Positions 8,230-16,909 of a stretch of DNA of 42,650 bases are shown piece after piece. Source of the DNA: an uncultured Victivallis sp. (GTDB taxonomy: Bacteria; Verrucomicrobiota; Lentisphaeria; Victivallales; Victivallaceae); contig NZ_CALXSK010000034.1 of the NCBI RefSeq assembly GCF_944391105.1, positions 1 through 42,650 on the forward strand, written 5' to 3'. Position 1 is the stretch's first letter. Each line of letters opens with the position of its first letter. Under the pieces are notes generated by a model. It was not told the DNA's origin, did not search any database, and saw nothing but the letters and a program-made list of their open reading frames with translations. The translations under genes and the position numbers were made by a program.

Positions 8230-9249
8230 ATGCGATTTCATTTTTTCGATCGGATTCCGGTATTGCTTGCTGCGCTGTTTCTCGCCGGCTGCGGGGAGTC
8301 CGAGAGCGGTTCCGCCGCCTCCGGGCGCATGCTTGTGTACAGCGGATTGCCGCCGGTCGCCTACCTCGCTTCCGCCGTCGGCGGCGAGCGGGTGGACTCC
8401 CGCTCAATGCTGCCGGAGGGGCGCAGTCCGCACGATTATTCGCCGGGCCCGCGGGAGATTCGCGGCGCGGCGTCAGCCCGGTTTTTCTTCACGACCGGAA
8501 TGAGTTTCGAGAATACGGTCAGCAGGCCGCTCGATTCGTCCCGGACGCGTGTGGTCGACGTCAGTCAGGGCGTCGAGCGGATCCCGTTCGACGGCGCCGG
8601 CTGCGACGATCCGTCACACCGCCACGAGGGGGCGGTGATTCATGATCACGAGTGTGCGCATCATCACAAGCCCGGCGAGGTCTGCACCGATGACCACTCC
8701 GGAGAGGAGGCCGCCTGTTCCGCCTGTGCCGAGGATCATGCCCACGGGGCGTTCGATCCGCATGTCTGGCTCTCCGCTGACAATGCGGCTGTCATTGCCG
8801 GGAACATCGCAAAAGCATTTCAAGAGGCCGATCCCGAAGGCGCCTCATACTACGAAGCGAACCTCGCGGCTTTGAAGAAGAAGCTCGCCGAGAGCGGCGC
8901 GTATGCCAGGAACGAGCTCGCACCTTATGCGGGAAAAGGTTTTTTCGTCTACCATCCCGCGTTCGGGTATTTCGCGAAGATGACCGGGCTCCGGCAGGAA
9001 GCGATCGAACTCGGCGGACGGGAGGCCACGACGGGCCGCCTTGCCGAGATCATCAAACTGGCACGGGAGCATGGCGTCCGGGTCGTTTTCGTTCAGCCGC
9101 AGTTCAATCCGGCCAGCGCCCGCGCGCTCGGGGAGGCGATCGGCGGCAAGGTCGCCGGACTTGACGCGCTCGCCGCGGATATTCCCGCAAACATCCGTGC
9201 GATGACTGACGCCCTCAAAGAGGGTTTTTCCGCGGAAAAGGGGAAATGA
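8230..9249 (+). CDS. znuA: Zinc ABC transporter substrate-binding lipoprotein (ZnuA-like)
   Basis: A 339-aa periplasmic binding protein of the TroA/ZnuA cluster (A-I). The N-terminus ends in a lipobox (FLAGC, Cys21), so the protein is lipid-anchored. HDYSPGPREI supplies the first metal His. A His/Asp/Cys-rich loop follows (about residues 127-175, including HDHECAHHHK and EDHAHG), the hallmark of zinc rather than manganese proteins. FDPHVWLS and YHPAFGYF carry further ligands. It delivers Zn(II) to the permease encoded two genes on. AAGGAAGG precedes ATG 8230. Its stop overlaps the ATPase start as ATGA. Confidence 0.88.
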   Translation: MRFHFFDRIPVLLAALFLAGCGESESGSAASGRMLVYSGLPPVAYLASAVGGERVDSRSMLPEGRSPHDYSPGPREIRGAASARFFFTTGMSFENTVSRPLDSSRTRVVDVSQGVERIPFDGAGCDDPSHRHEGAVIHDHECAHHHKPGEVCTDDHSGEEAACSACAEDHAHGAFDPHVWLSADNAAVIAGNIAKAFQEADPEGASYYEANLAALKKKLAESGAYARNELAPYAGKGFFVYHPAFGYFAKMTGLRQEAIELGGREATTGRLAEIIKLAREHGVRVVFVQPQFNPASARALGEAIGGKVAGLDALAADIPANIRAMTDALKEGFSAEKGK

Positions 9250-10058
9250 GAGCGATGGATTCCTCCGCGCAGACCATTGTCGAACTTTCGCACGTGAGTT
9301 TCGGTTACGAGCCCGGCGTTCCGGCGCTTGAGGATGTGACGTTCCGGATCGAACGCGGCCGCTCCGGCTGCATCGTCGGACCGAACGGCGGCGGAAAAAG
9401 CACGCTCATGCGGTTGCTGCTCGGGCTCCTGACCCCGCAGAAGGGGGAGATCCGGGTGTTCGGAAAAACGCCGATCGCGGCCAGACCGCTGATCGGCTAC
9501 ATGCCGCAGTATCACCAGCTCGATGCCGCGTTTCCGGTCACGGTGTTCGAGGTTGTGCTCATGGGGCGGATGCGCCGGGGGTTCTTCGGTCGTTACGGGG
9601 CCGCCGACCGGGAGGCGGCGCGGAATGCGCTTCGCGAAATGGGGATTCCGGACCTTGGGCCGCGTCGGTTCTCCGAGCTTTCCGGCGGCCAGCGGCAGCG
9701 GGTTCTGATCGCCCGGGCGCTCGCGTGTGAGCCGGAACTTCTGCTGCTGGACGAGCCGACTGCGAATATCGATCCCGGTGCCGAGGAACAGTTCTACTCC
9801 ACGCTCGACGTGTTGCGCCGCCGCATGACCGTGCTGACCGTGTCGCACGATCTCGGCTTCGTGAACCGCGAAATCGACCTTGTGATCTGCGTGAACCGCC
9901 GGGTGACGGTTCACGAGGCGGCGGCCTTTTCGGCGGAGACGGCGAACGAGGTCTATCACCATCAGGTCAACCTCATCAAGCACGACCATGCCTGTTTCTG
10001 CAACTGTGAACACCGCAGGCGCGAGCCTTATGCCGCGGGCGAGGAGGCGGGAAAATGA
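9246..10058 (+). CDS. znuC: Metal ABC transporter ATP-binding protein (ZnuC-like)
   Basis: A 270-aa ABC ATPase. Walker A is GPNGGGKST (about residues 45-53), the Q-loop is in IGYMPQYHQ, the signature is LSGGQRQR, Walker B is LLLLDEP and the switch His is in VLTVSHDLGF. It powers metal import with the permease that follows. The C-terminal tail contains KHDHACFCNCEHRR, a His/Cys-rich stretch which could bind metal. The start ATG 9246 overlaps the znuA stop; an ATG three codons later (9255) is an alternative. Its stop overlaps the permease start. Confidence 0.9.
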   Translation: MRAMDSSAQTIVELSHVSFGYEPGVPALEDVTFRIERGRSGCIVGPNGGGKSTLMRLLLGLLTPQKGEIRVFGKTPIAARPLIGYMPQYHQLDAAFPVTVFEVVLMGRMRRGFFGRYGAADREAARNALREMGIPDLGPRRFSELSGGQRQRVLIARALACEPELLLLDEPTANIDPGAEEQFYSTLDVLRRRMTVLTVSHDLGFVNREIDLVICVNRRVTVHEAAAFSAETANEVYHHQVNLIKHDHACFCNCEHRRREPYAAGEEAGK

Positions 10059-10894
10059 ACCTCTTTACCGATTTGTTCCGCCCGGAAATGGCGTTTCTGC
10101 GGTATGCGCTGCTGGTGGGGGCGCTTTCGAGCGTGGCGCTCGGAATCGTCGGGACGATGGTGGTCACGCGCCGGATCAGTTCGCTGGCGGGGGCGGCGTC
10201 TCATGCCGCTCTCGGCGGGATCGGCGCGGCACTGTTTCTTCAGCAGCTTGCGCTGCCGGGACTCTCTCCGATGATCGGCGCGGTAGTCGGGGCGGTCTCC
10301 GCTGCACTCGTGGTCGGCACGGTGAATCTTTACGCCCGCGAGCGGGAGGATACGATCATCAACGTGGTCTGGGCGCTCTGGATGTCGATCGGGCTGCTGT
10401 TTCTGAACTGGACGCGCGGATACGTCGACTGGCAGGGATATCTGTTCGGGAACATTCTCCTGCTTACGAGAAGCGAAGTGTACATGATGATCGGGCTGGA
10501 CGTATTGATTTTAGCGCCGACGCTGTTTTTTTACAACAACATTCTCGCGATGTCGTTCGACTGGACGTTCGCGGAACTGCGCGGGGTGCGTGTGAAGCTG
10601 ATCTACTTCGCGCTGCTGATTCTGACGGCGCTGGCGATTGTGCTGCTCATCAATGTGGTCGGCATCATCCTTGTGATTGCGCTTCTGACGCTGCCGGCGG
10701 CGACGGCGGGGTGTTTCACGCGGCATCTCTGGTCGATGATGGTGCTCGCGACGGTGCTGAGCTGTCTTTTTGTGGTGACGGGACTGCTGGGAAGTTACTG
10801 GTTCAATCTGCCGTCCGGTCCGGCGATCGTGGTGCTGGCTTCGACGGTTTATCTGTTCGGACTCGGATTCAATGCGTGGCGGAAACGCTGCTGA
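10055..10894 (+). CDS. znuB: Metal ABC transporter permease (ZnuB-like)
   Basis: A 279-aa integral membrane protein of the ABC-3 family, with about eight hydrophobic segments. The family landmark SSLAGAASHAALGGIG (residues about 43-58) and a conserved late segment LLTLPAATAGCF are visible. It forms the metal channel in the inner membrane together with the ATPase. The ATG overlaps the ATPase stop (ATGA). The His-rich partner supports zinc over manganese. Confidence 0.9.
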   Translation: MNLFTDLFRPEMAFLRYALLVGALSSVALGIVGTMVVTRRISSLAGAASHAALGGIGAALFLQQLALPGLSPMIGAVVGAVSAALVVGTVNLYAREREDTIINVVWALWMSIGLLFLNWTRGYVDWQGYLFGNILLLTRSEVYMMIGLDVLILAPTLFFYNNILAMSFDWTFAELRGVRVKLIYFALLILTALAIVLLINVVGIILVIALLTLPAATAGCFTRHLWSMMVLATVLSCLFVVTGLLGSYWFNLPSGPAIVVLASTVYLFGLGFNAWRKRC

Positions 10895-10921
10895 GCAATT
10901 TTTTTACAGGAAGGTGGGACA

Positions 10922-11686
10922 ATGAAACGAATGACCGGGATCCTCTGCTGCGGCGTCGCGGCCGCACTGCTGATTCTCGCCGCCGGCTGCGGACCGAATA
11001 CGGTGGACGAATGTCTGAATGCCGGAGCCGCATACGGTGCGAACGGGGATTGGAAGAAGGCGCTCAAAATGGCCGAACGTGCGGAATCGCTTTCGGAGAA
11101 CAGCGTTCCGGCGCTTGTGCTGCGCGCGATCGCGCATGAAAAGCTCGGGGAACGGGATCTTGCGCTTGACGCGGCGCGGCAGGCGGCGACGCTCAATCCC
11201 GAAAGTTTTGTCGCGCAGTACACGCTCGGGCGGCTTTATGCGGCTGATCCGACACGTTACTCCGATGCGCTCGCGCCATTGACCCGCGCTGCGAAACTGC
11301 GGAATTTCCGGGACCGGAATACGCTCATTCTGCTTGCGAACACCACTGCGGCACTGCGTTCGCCGTCGGCGGGGAACTGGTTGAACTTCCTGGTCCGGGT
11401 GGCTCCGGAGATCGGCAGTGATCCGGCTTACCGGAATCTGCTCGGCATTGTTCTGACTCGCGCGCGGAAGCTCGATTCCGCCCGGCAGGAGTTCACACAG
11501 GCGTACCAGCAGGACCGTTCGAATCCGATGGTGGTTTACAACATCGGGGTCTTCTTCGACCGTTACGCGGCGAATCCCCGCGCGGGCAGGCAGTTCTATC
11601 AGGCGTTCCTGCGTCTTGCCGGGGATGATCCGCAGTATGCGGATCTGAAGAGCCGGGTTTCCGCGCAACTCACGCAGATGCGCTGA
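10922..11686 (+). CDS. TPR-repeat lipoprotein
   Basis: A 254-aa protein with a lipoprotein signal (LLILAAGC, Cys23) and tetratricopeptide-like helices from about residue 30 to the end. Typical TPR spacing is seen in AGAAYGANGDWKKALKMAERA, ALVLRAIAHEKLGERDLALD and QYTLGRLYAADPTRYSDALA. It probably acts as a periplasmic protein-protein interaction scaffold. AGGAAGGTGGG precedes the ATG, 27 bases after the permease gene, so it is likely in the znu transcript; a link to zinc is not shown by the sequence. Confidence 0.8.
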   Translation: MKRMTGILCCGVAAALLILAAGCGPNTVDECLNAGAAYGANGDWKKALKMAERAESLSENSVPALVLRAIAHEKLGERDLALDAARQAATLNPESFVAQYTLGRLYAADPTRYSDALAPLTRAAKLRNFRDRNTLILLANTTAALRSPSAGNWLNFLVRVAPEIGSDPAYRNLLGIVLTRARKLDSARQEFTQAYQQDRSNPMVVYNIGVFFDRYAANPRAGRQFYQAFLRLAGDDPQYADLKSRVSAQLTQMR

Positions 11687-11706
11687 AGAGAGGGTTGCGG
11701 TTCGCA

Positions 11707-13542
11707 ATGGCTTTCGGCGTTTCCAAGGATGTGATCGAGGAGATCCGGTCACGGTGTGACATCGTGGATCTGATCGGGAGCGTTGTGCCGCTGAAGCGTT
11801 CCGGGACGAACACCTATAAAGGACTGTGTCCGTTCCATCAGGAGAAGACACCGTCGTTTCATGTCGACGCGGCCCGGCAGATGTATCACTGTTTCGGGTG
11901 CGGCAAGGGGGGGGATGTGTTCCGGTTCTGCATGGAGCGGGAGAATGTCGGTTTCTCCGACGCGCTGCACATGCTTGCGGCCCGGGTCGGGGTCGTGATT
12001 CCGGAAAACAGCGGATCGGACGCGGACCCTGCGGCGGGGCGGCGGCGCGCCGACGCGCGGGAACGTCTCTACCGGATCAACGAGGATCTGTGTTGTTTTT
12101 TTGAGCGGACGCTCCAGTCGAATCCGGATTCGCCTGCGGCGCGTTACCTGGCCGGACGGGGAATCCCGCGCGAGGTGGCCGGACGTTTCCGCATCGGCGC
12201 CGCGCCGGATGACTGGACGGCCTGCCTTCGCTACGGCCGTTCGCTCGGATATACGGATGAAGAGCTTGTCGTCTCCGGCATCGTGCGGCGCAAGGAGGAG
12301 ACCGGGCGGCTCTTCGATCACTTCAAGGGGCGTCTCACGTTCGCGATCACGAACGAGCAGGGGCGCGTGGTCGGATTCTCCGCCCGTTCGCTTGAGGCGA
12401 AACCCGTTGCCGGAAAATACATCAATACGCCGGAGAGCCCGGTGTTCAAAAAGGGCAATCTGCTCTACGCGCTCCCGCTCGCGCGCAAGATGATGGTCGA
12501 GCGGAACATGGCGATTCTCTGCGAAGGGCAGCTTGACGCGATTGCATTTCACCGGGCGGGGCTCGAATGCGCGGTTGCGCCGCAGGGAACGGGGTTCACG
12601 GAGGGACAGGCGCGGATTCTCAAGCGGTATGCGAGCCGGGTGTATCTGGCGTTCGACGCGGATTCCGCCGGGCAGAAGGCGATTCTGCGGGCGGTGGAGA
12701 TTCTGCTGCCGCTCTCGATGGAGGTCCGGGTAATCCGGATTCCCGGCGGCAAGGATCCCGACGAACTGTTCCGAAACGGCGGAGCGGCGGCGGTCGTGGC
12801 TGCGGTCGACGCTGCCGTTCCGTGGCTTGAGGTTCTGGCCGGTTCGCTGCCGGAACGTTATGATATGAATTCGCCCGCCGGACGCGGCCAGGCGGCGGCG
12901 GAGGTTGCCGGTTATCTGCTGAAAGTTACGAACCAGGTCGAACTCGAACTGTATATCCGCCAGGCGGCGACACTGTTGCAGGTCAGCGAAGAGGCGTTTT
13001 ATTCCGAACTGCGGCTCGTGCAGAGCGGAGCGCGGAGAGCCGAGGCGTTCCGTCCGGCGCGGGAGTCGGAAGAGGTCTCTTCCCGTCCGCAGGCGTCCGG
13101 ACGCGATGTCGCGGCGGGGAAAACGCTTTCGCCCGGGCTTTCAGCTGCTCTTCTGACTCTGCTTGAGCTCGCGCTTCTGTCGGAGGATGCGGCGCGCCGT
13201 CTCGGGGAGATTTTCGATGGGGAAAACGAGACGCTCGACGAGTCGAATCCGGTGGAAAAGGCTTTGAACGTTGTGATCGGCGCCGCGCTGAACGGCGAGC
13301 ATGAACATGCCGCTTCCCTTCTGGCGGATCTGCAGCTTGAGGAGCCGGCTCCGGAAATCAGCCGGGTTCTGGTCGAGCGCAGGGAGTTCGCCGATCCGGA
13401 AAAGGCTTTGCGCGACGCCGTCGCACAGCTGCACCGCGAGCGCAGTCGCGAAAGCCGGGCTGAACTCATGAGAAGACTGCGCGGCTCCGCCGACCCGGCC
13501 GAGCGCATGGAGATTCTGAAAGCGATTTCAAAATTGAGGTAA
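11707..13542 (+). CDS. dnaG: DNA primase DnaG
   Basis: A 611-aa primase that makes RNA primers at the replication fork. The N-terminal CHC2 zinc finger has C41, H44, C62 and C65 (CPFHQEKTPSF; MYHCFGCGKGGD). The catalytic core and TOPRIM domain follow, with the conserved Glu in LCEGQLDAIAFH and Asp residues in LAFDADSAGQKA and GGKDPDE. The C-terminal DnaB-binding part is divergent, as usual. ATG 11707 is used; an in-frame TTG at 11695 directly abuts the AGAGAGGG ribosome site. dnaG sits downstream of a zinc-import operon instead of next to rpoD. Confidence 0.95.
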   Translation: MAFGVSKDVIEEIRSRCDIVDLIGSVVPLKRSGTNTYKGLCPFHQEKTPSFHVDAARQMYHCFGCGKGGDVFRFCMERENVGFSDALHMLAARVGVVIPENSGSDADPAAGRRRADARERLYRINEDLCCFFERTLQSNPDSPAARYLAGRGIPREVAGRFRIGAAPDDWTACLRYGRSLGYTDEELVVSGIVRRKEETGRLFDHFKGRLTFAITNEQGRVVGFSARSLEAKPVAGKYINTPESPVFKKGNLLYALPLARKMMVERNMAILCEGQLDAIAFHRAGLECAVAPQGTGFTEGQARILKRYASRVYLAFDADSAGQKAILRAVEILLPLSMEVRVIRIPGGKDPDELFRNGGAAAVVAAVDAAVPWLEVLAGSLPERYDMNSPAGRGQAAAEVAGYLLKVTNQVELELYIRQAATLLQVSEEAFYSELRLVQSGARRAEAFRPARESEEVSSRPQASGRDVAAGKTLSPGLSAALLTLLELALLSEDAARRLGEIFDGENETLDESNPVEKALNVVIGAALNGEHEHAASLLADLQLEEPAPEISRVLVERREFADPEKALRDAVAQLHRERSRESRAELMRRLRGSADPAERMEILKAISKLR

Positions 13543-13561
13543 GGGAAAGGAGCTTTTTGAT

Positions 13562-14203
13562 ATGACAAGGTGGATTCCGGTTGCCGCGGTGGTGCTGTTT
13601 GCGCTCTCCGGTTGCGTGCGCGTGGAGGAGGAGAAAAAGGAGCAGAGATTTGTGGCCGGTTCGCTGCCGCTGCCGGAATATGCTCCGATCGAACGTTATA
13701 AACTTGAGCTCGATCTTGAAGGGCGGCGGGATCTCGTGGCCGGCACTTCCGGGCGGCTCAACTTTTCGCTGACGAACACCGACACGCAGCCCGTGCGGAT
13801 TCCCGAATGGTATGCCGACGAGCCGAAGAACATTGAACTCTTCTGCCAGCCGTGGTTTGAAGGAATGACCGATCCGAACGAAGATCTCTGGGTCCCGATC
13901 GACTATGACTGGCGGCAGGATCTGGAGGGCGAGGAGCTCAAGAGCGCCATGACCCGTTATGCCGATCCGAATGCGCCGGACTTCCGCTTCCCGCTGGAAC
14001 TCTCCCCGGGGAACAAGGTGTTCATCAGTCGAAGTTTGCGGATTGTCCGGGCGTTGAAGGTTCCGGATGACATGGAGCGCAGGTTCTTCATCAAGGCGCG
14101 GCTGAATCTGAAGTCGGTGAATGTCGAGAGTCCGGTCTTTGCCGTGACGGTTCACTCCCCCGCCGCCGAGGAGGCGCTGCAGAAATCGCAGAAGAAGCGC
14201 TAG
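13562..14203 (+). CDS. Lipoprotein of unknown function
   Basis: A 213-aa predicted lipoprotein: a hydrophobic signal ends at the lipobox ALSGC (Cys18), followed by a charged linker VRVEEEKKEQR. The rest is a beta-rich domain with LNFSLTNTDTQPVRIPEWY, reminiscent of immunoglobulin-like folds that evaluate to no family I can name. It begins 20 bases after dnaG and precedes the acyltransferase by 35 bases, so it is probably in the same transcript. Its function is unknown. Confidence 0.7.
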   Translation: MTRWIPVAAVVLFALSGCVRVEEEKKEQRFVAGSLPLPEYAPIERYKLELDLEGRRDLVAGTSGRLNFSLTNTDTQPVRIPEWYADEPKNIELFCQPWFEGMTDPNEDLWVPIDYDWRQDLEGEELKSAMTRYADPNAPDFRFPLELSPGNKVFISRSLRIVRALKVPDDMERRFFIKARLNLKSVNVESPVFAVTVHSPAAEEALQKSQKKR

Positions 14204-14237
14204 ACCCGGACAGGCCGGCGGAACAACGGAGGGTGAT

Positions 14238-14795
14238 ATGGGGACGGATTCGAAAGAGCGTTGCGTTTGCGGCATCGACGAGGAGGAGTTTGAGCGGTTC
14301 ACCCGCTACTGCTGTCTGTCCGATAACCGGGAGGACAATCTCCGCCGTGCCCGGCTGCTCGGCTTCGGCGACGACGTGCAGATCGCCCCGGGGGCGGTCG
14401 TCCGGATCGGTTCGAACCGGATCGGAGCGGGCAGTTTCATCGGGCTTTACTGCTATTTGAACGGCAACGTCCGGATCGGTCGAAACGTGCTCATCGGGCC
14501 GCACTGCTCGCTCCCGGCCGGGAACCATCGGTTCGATCCTGAGACCCGGAGTTTCGCCGTGAAACGCGATGCGCCCAGGCCGATTACCGTAGGCGACGGC
14601 AGCTGGCTCGGCTCCGGCTGTACGGTTACGAACGGCGTGACGATCGGATGCGCGAATCTGATCTGTGCAAATTCCGTTGTCACCCGGGACACCCCCGATT
14701 TTGCGATCATGGCCGGAACTCCGGCTCGGCAGATCGGCAGGATCGATCCCGAAACCGGAGAGTACCACTGGTTCCACAAGGGAGCGGAGAAATGA
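14238..14795 (+). CDS. Hexapeptide-repeat acyltransferase (LbH family)
   Basis: A 185-aa left-handed beta-helix acyltransferase. Hexapeptide repeats run from about residue 45 to 160 (IAPGAVVRIGSNRIGAGS; VRIGRNVLIGPHCSL; ITVGDGSWLGSGCTVTNGVTIG), and a catalytic-type His lies in PAGNHRFDPE. It resembles the WcaF/NodL/LacA group, which transfer acetyl or other acyl groups to sugars. It starts at ATG 14238 behind GGAGGG and its stop overlaps the start of the heparinase-like gene, suggesting coupled expression and a shared polysaccharide substrate (inference). Confidence 0.85.
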   Translation: MGTDSKERCVCGIDEEEFERFTRYCCLSDNREDNLRRARLLGFGDDVQIAPGAVVRIGSNRIGAGSFIGLYCYLNGNVRIGRNVLIGPHCSLPAGNHRFDPETRSFAVKRDAPRPITVGDGSWLGSGCTVTNGVTIGCANLICANSVVTRDTPDFAIMAGTPARQIGRIDPETGEYHWFHKGAEK

Positions 14796-16909
14796 GACTT
14801 CCTCAGCAGAGAGCGGCCTGTACGGTGTTTCCCGCTCCTGAGCCGGGAGAGTGCGTGCTGTTGAATCCCCCTTCGCTGCAATGGGTTCCAGAGCCGGGGG
14901 CGGAGTGTTACCGGGTGGTGGTGAGGAACGCGGCCGGGCGGATTGTCGTGGAGCGTGAGACCCCGGTCAACTTCCTGCGGTTTTCCGTCCCGTTCGCTCC
15001 GGGACGCTACTCGTGGAATGTGTTTGCCGGCGATGCCGAACGGGGGGAATGGTCTTTCCTCATTCCGGAGAATGCGGAGCTTTTTCTGCCTCCAACCGCG
15101 CGGGCGTTGCTCGACGCGCTGCCGGAAGAGCGGCCGCGACACATCTATTTTCCCGGGGATCTCGCACCGCTTGCGGACGCATGCCGGAGGCAGCTCGACC
15201 GTCTTGAACGCAACCGGGAAATCGCGTTCGCGGACGGTCTCATGCGTTATCCCGACTTCTGGAAACCGGAAGGGGGACGGATCGACTACCGCAGCGCCCT
15301 TGACGAGGTGCGCCGTTTTCTCGATCGCGATACGGTTGCGTGTGCGCTTTTGTGGCTTTTCCGGCGCGATCGCGAGGCGGGGGAGTTTGCACGCAGTGCG
15401 CTGCTGACGGTCTGCGAGTGGAATCCGGCCGGGCCGTGCTCGGTTTCAGGGGAGTGGGGAGACGAGATCGGACTGTCGATCGTGCGGACGCTTCCGGCGG
15501 TGTTCGACTGGGTGTATGAGCTGCTTTCACCGAAGGAGCGGAACTGGGTTGCGGCGACGCTCCGGGAGTATGCCCGGCAGGTGTATGAGCTTCTGGTGAA
15601 CGGGAATTTCGCGGGGAATCCGGGATTTTCCCACTCCGGGCGGCTGCCGGCCTACCTCGGAGAGCTCGCGCTTGTCCTGCATGGTATGATTCCGGAGGCG
15701 GAGTGTGAGCGGTATCTTGCGTATGCGCTTGATGTTTACGGTTCGATTTTTCCGCACTATGGCGGACGGGACGGGGGTTGGGCCGAGGGGGTGTTTTACG
15801 CCTCGAGCTACACGAAGTGGTTTCTGCCGTTCTTCTTTGCGGTTGAGCGACTCAGTGGTTTTTCGTTCTTTGCAAAGCCGTTTTACCGGCATGTGGCGGA
15901 GTTTTTCACCCATTTCGCGGCGCCGGGGATGGAGTCTCATCCGTTCGGGGACGGTCACTGGGATACCCGCGGAGAGTGGCCGGGGTTTCAGGCGCAGAAT
16001 CCATTCGGGGTTTACGCCGAACGGTTCGGGCCGGAGACGGCGCGCGAATTCTCCCGCCGCTGCGATGAGGCGGTCGATCACTACGAACTGCATCTGCTCG
16101 ATGTGATCGTTCCGGCGCCGCGCGCAAAGTTGCACGAGCTGCCGCGGGTCGGGAGCGACCGCAGCTATGTTTCGCTCGATGCCGGACTTGCGAGTCTGCA
16201 CACGGATCTGCGTCATCCGGAGCGTGACATCGCGGTGTTTGCGCGCGCGAGCCGCTACGGGACGCCGAGTCACCAGCATGCAGATCAGGGGGATTTCGCG
16301 ATTCTTGCGGGGGGCAGGGGGTTGATCATCCCCTCCGGGAGTTTCGGCTATCAGTTCGGCGAGGAGCACCACCGGGTCTGGACGCAGCAGACGGTCGCGG
16401 CGAACTGCATCCTGGTCGATGGATGCGGACAGAAGAAGGAGAGCGCCGAGGCGACCGGGCGCATCGAGCCGGAGCTCGAAAACGGCGACGTTTCCCGTCT
16501 GAAACTGCATCTGGAACCGGCTTATCCGATGTTGACGAAATATCTGCGGACGCTTGTGTTCAACCATGTGACCGGCGTTCTGGTCGTGACTGACGAGATC
16601 GAAGCGGATCATCCGGTTTCGGTCGACTGGCGTCTGCATGCCGACACGGCCCCGCAGCGGGAAGGGGAGGAGTTTCGCATCGGGGATGCGCGTTGTTTTG
16701 TGCGCTTTGCAGTGACCGGCCCGGAGGAACCGGAGTTCACAGTCGGGGATCGTTACAGCTATCCGAACGGGAGCGCAGGAGAGGCGGTTCCGCGCCGGGA
16801 GCGCGGGCGCCAGTTTCATTTGAACTGGCGGTTTGCTCCGCGCCGGGAGCTTGTTGTGCGGGCCGAATTTCACATCTTTGTTGAAGAGGAGGGCAGGCGG
16901 AAATGCTGA
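14792..16909 (+). CDS. Heparinase II/III-family polysaccharide lyase-like protein
   Basis: A 705-aa protein with the order of heparinase II/III-type enzymes: a beta-sandwich N-terminal part (about 1-95, LNPPSLQWVPEPGAECY, DUF4962-like), an alpha/alpha-toroid (about 100-400, with the Asn/His/Tyr-rich segment NGNFAGNPGFSHSGRL and YGGRDGGWAEGVFYASSY) and a C-terminal beta-sandwich with the hallmark GTPSHQHADQGDFAIL. Such enzymes cleave uronate-containing polysaccharides by beta-elimination. No clear signal peptide is seen, so it could be cytoplasmic and act on imported oligomers. ATG 14792 overlaps the acyltransferase stop as ATGA; the longer frame upstream is a shadow. Confidence 0.85.
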   Translation: MRLPQQRAACTVFPAPEPGECVLLNPPSLQWVPEPGAECYRVVVRNAAGRIVVERETPVNFLRFSVPFAPGRYSWNVFAGDAERGEWSFLIPENAELFLPPTARALLDALPEERPRHIYFPGDLAPLADACRRQLDRLERNREIAFADGLMRYPDFWKPEGGRIDYRSALDEVRRFLDRDTVACALLWLFRRDREAGEFARSALLTVCEWNPAGPCSVSGEWGDEIGLSIVRTLPAVFDWVYELLSPKERNWVAATLREYARQVYELLVNGNFAGNPGFSHSGRLPAYLGELALVLHGMIPEAECERYLAYALDVYGSIFPHYGGRDGGWAEGVFYASSYTKWFLPFFFAVERLSGFSFFAKPFYRHVAEFFTHFAAPGMESHPFGDGHWDTRGEWPGFQAQNPFGVYAERFGPETAREFSRRCDEAVDHYELHLLDVIVPAPRAKLHELPRVGSDRSYVSLDAGLASLHTDLRHPERDIAVFARASRYGTPSHQHADQGDFAILAGGRGLIIPSGSFGYQFGEEHHRVWTQQTVAANCILVDGCGQKKESAEATGRIEPELENGDVSRLKLHLEPAYPMLTKYLRTLVFNHVTGVLVVTDEIEADHPVSVDWRLHADTAPQREGEEFRIGDARCFVRFAVTGPEEPEFTVGDRYSYPNGSAGEAVPRRERGRQFHLNWRFAPRRELVVRAEFHIFVEEEGRRKC

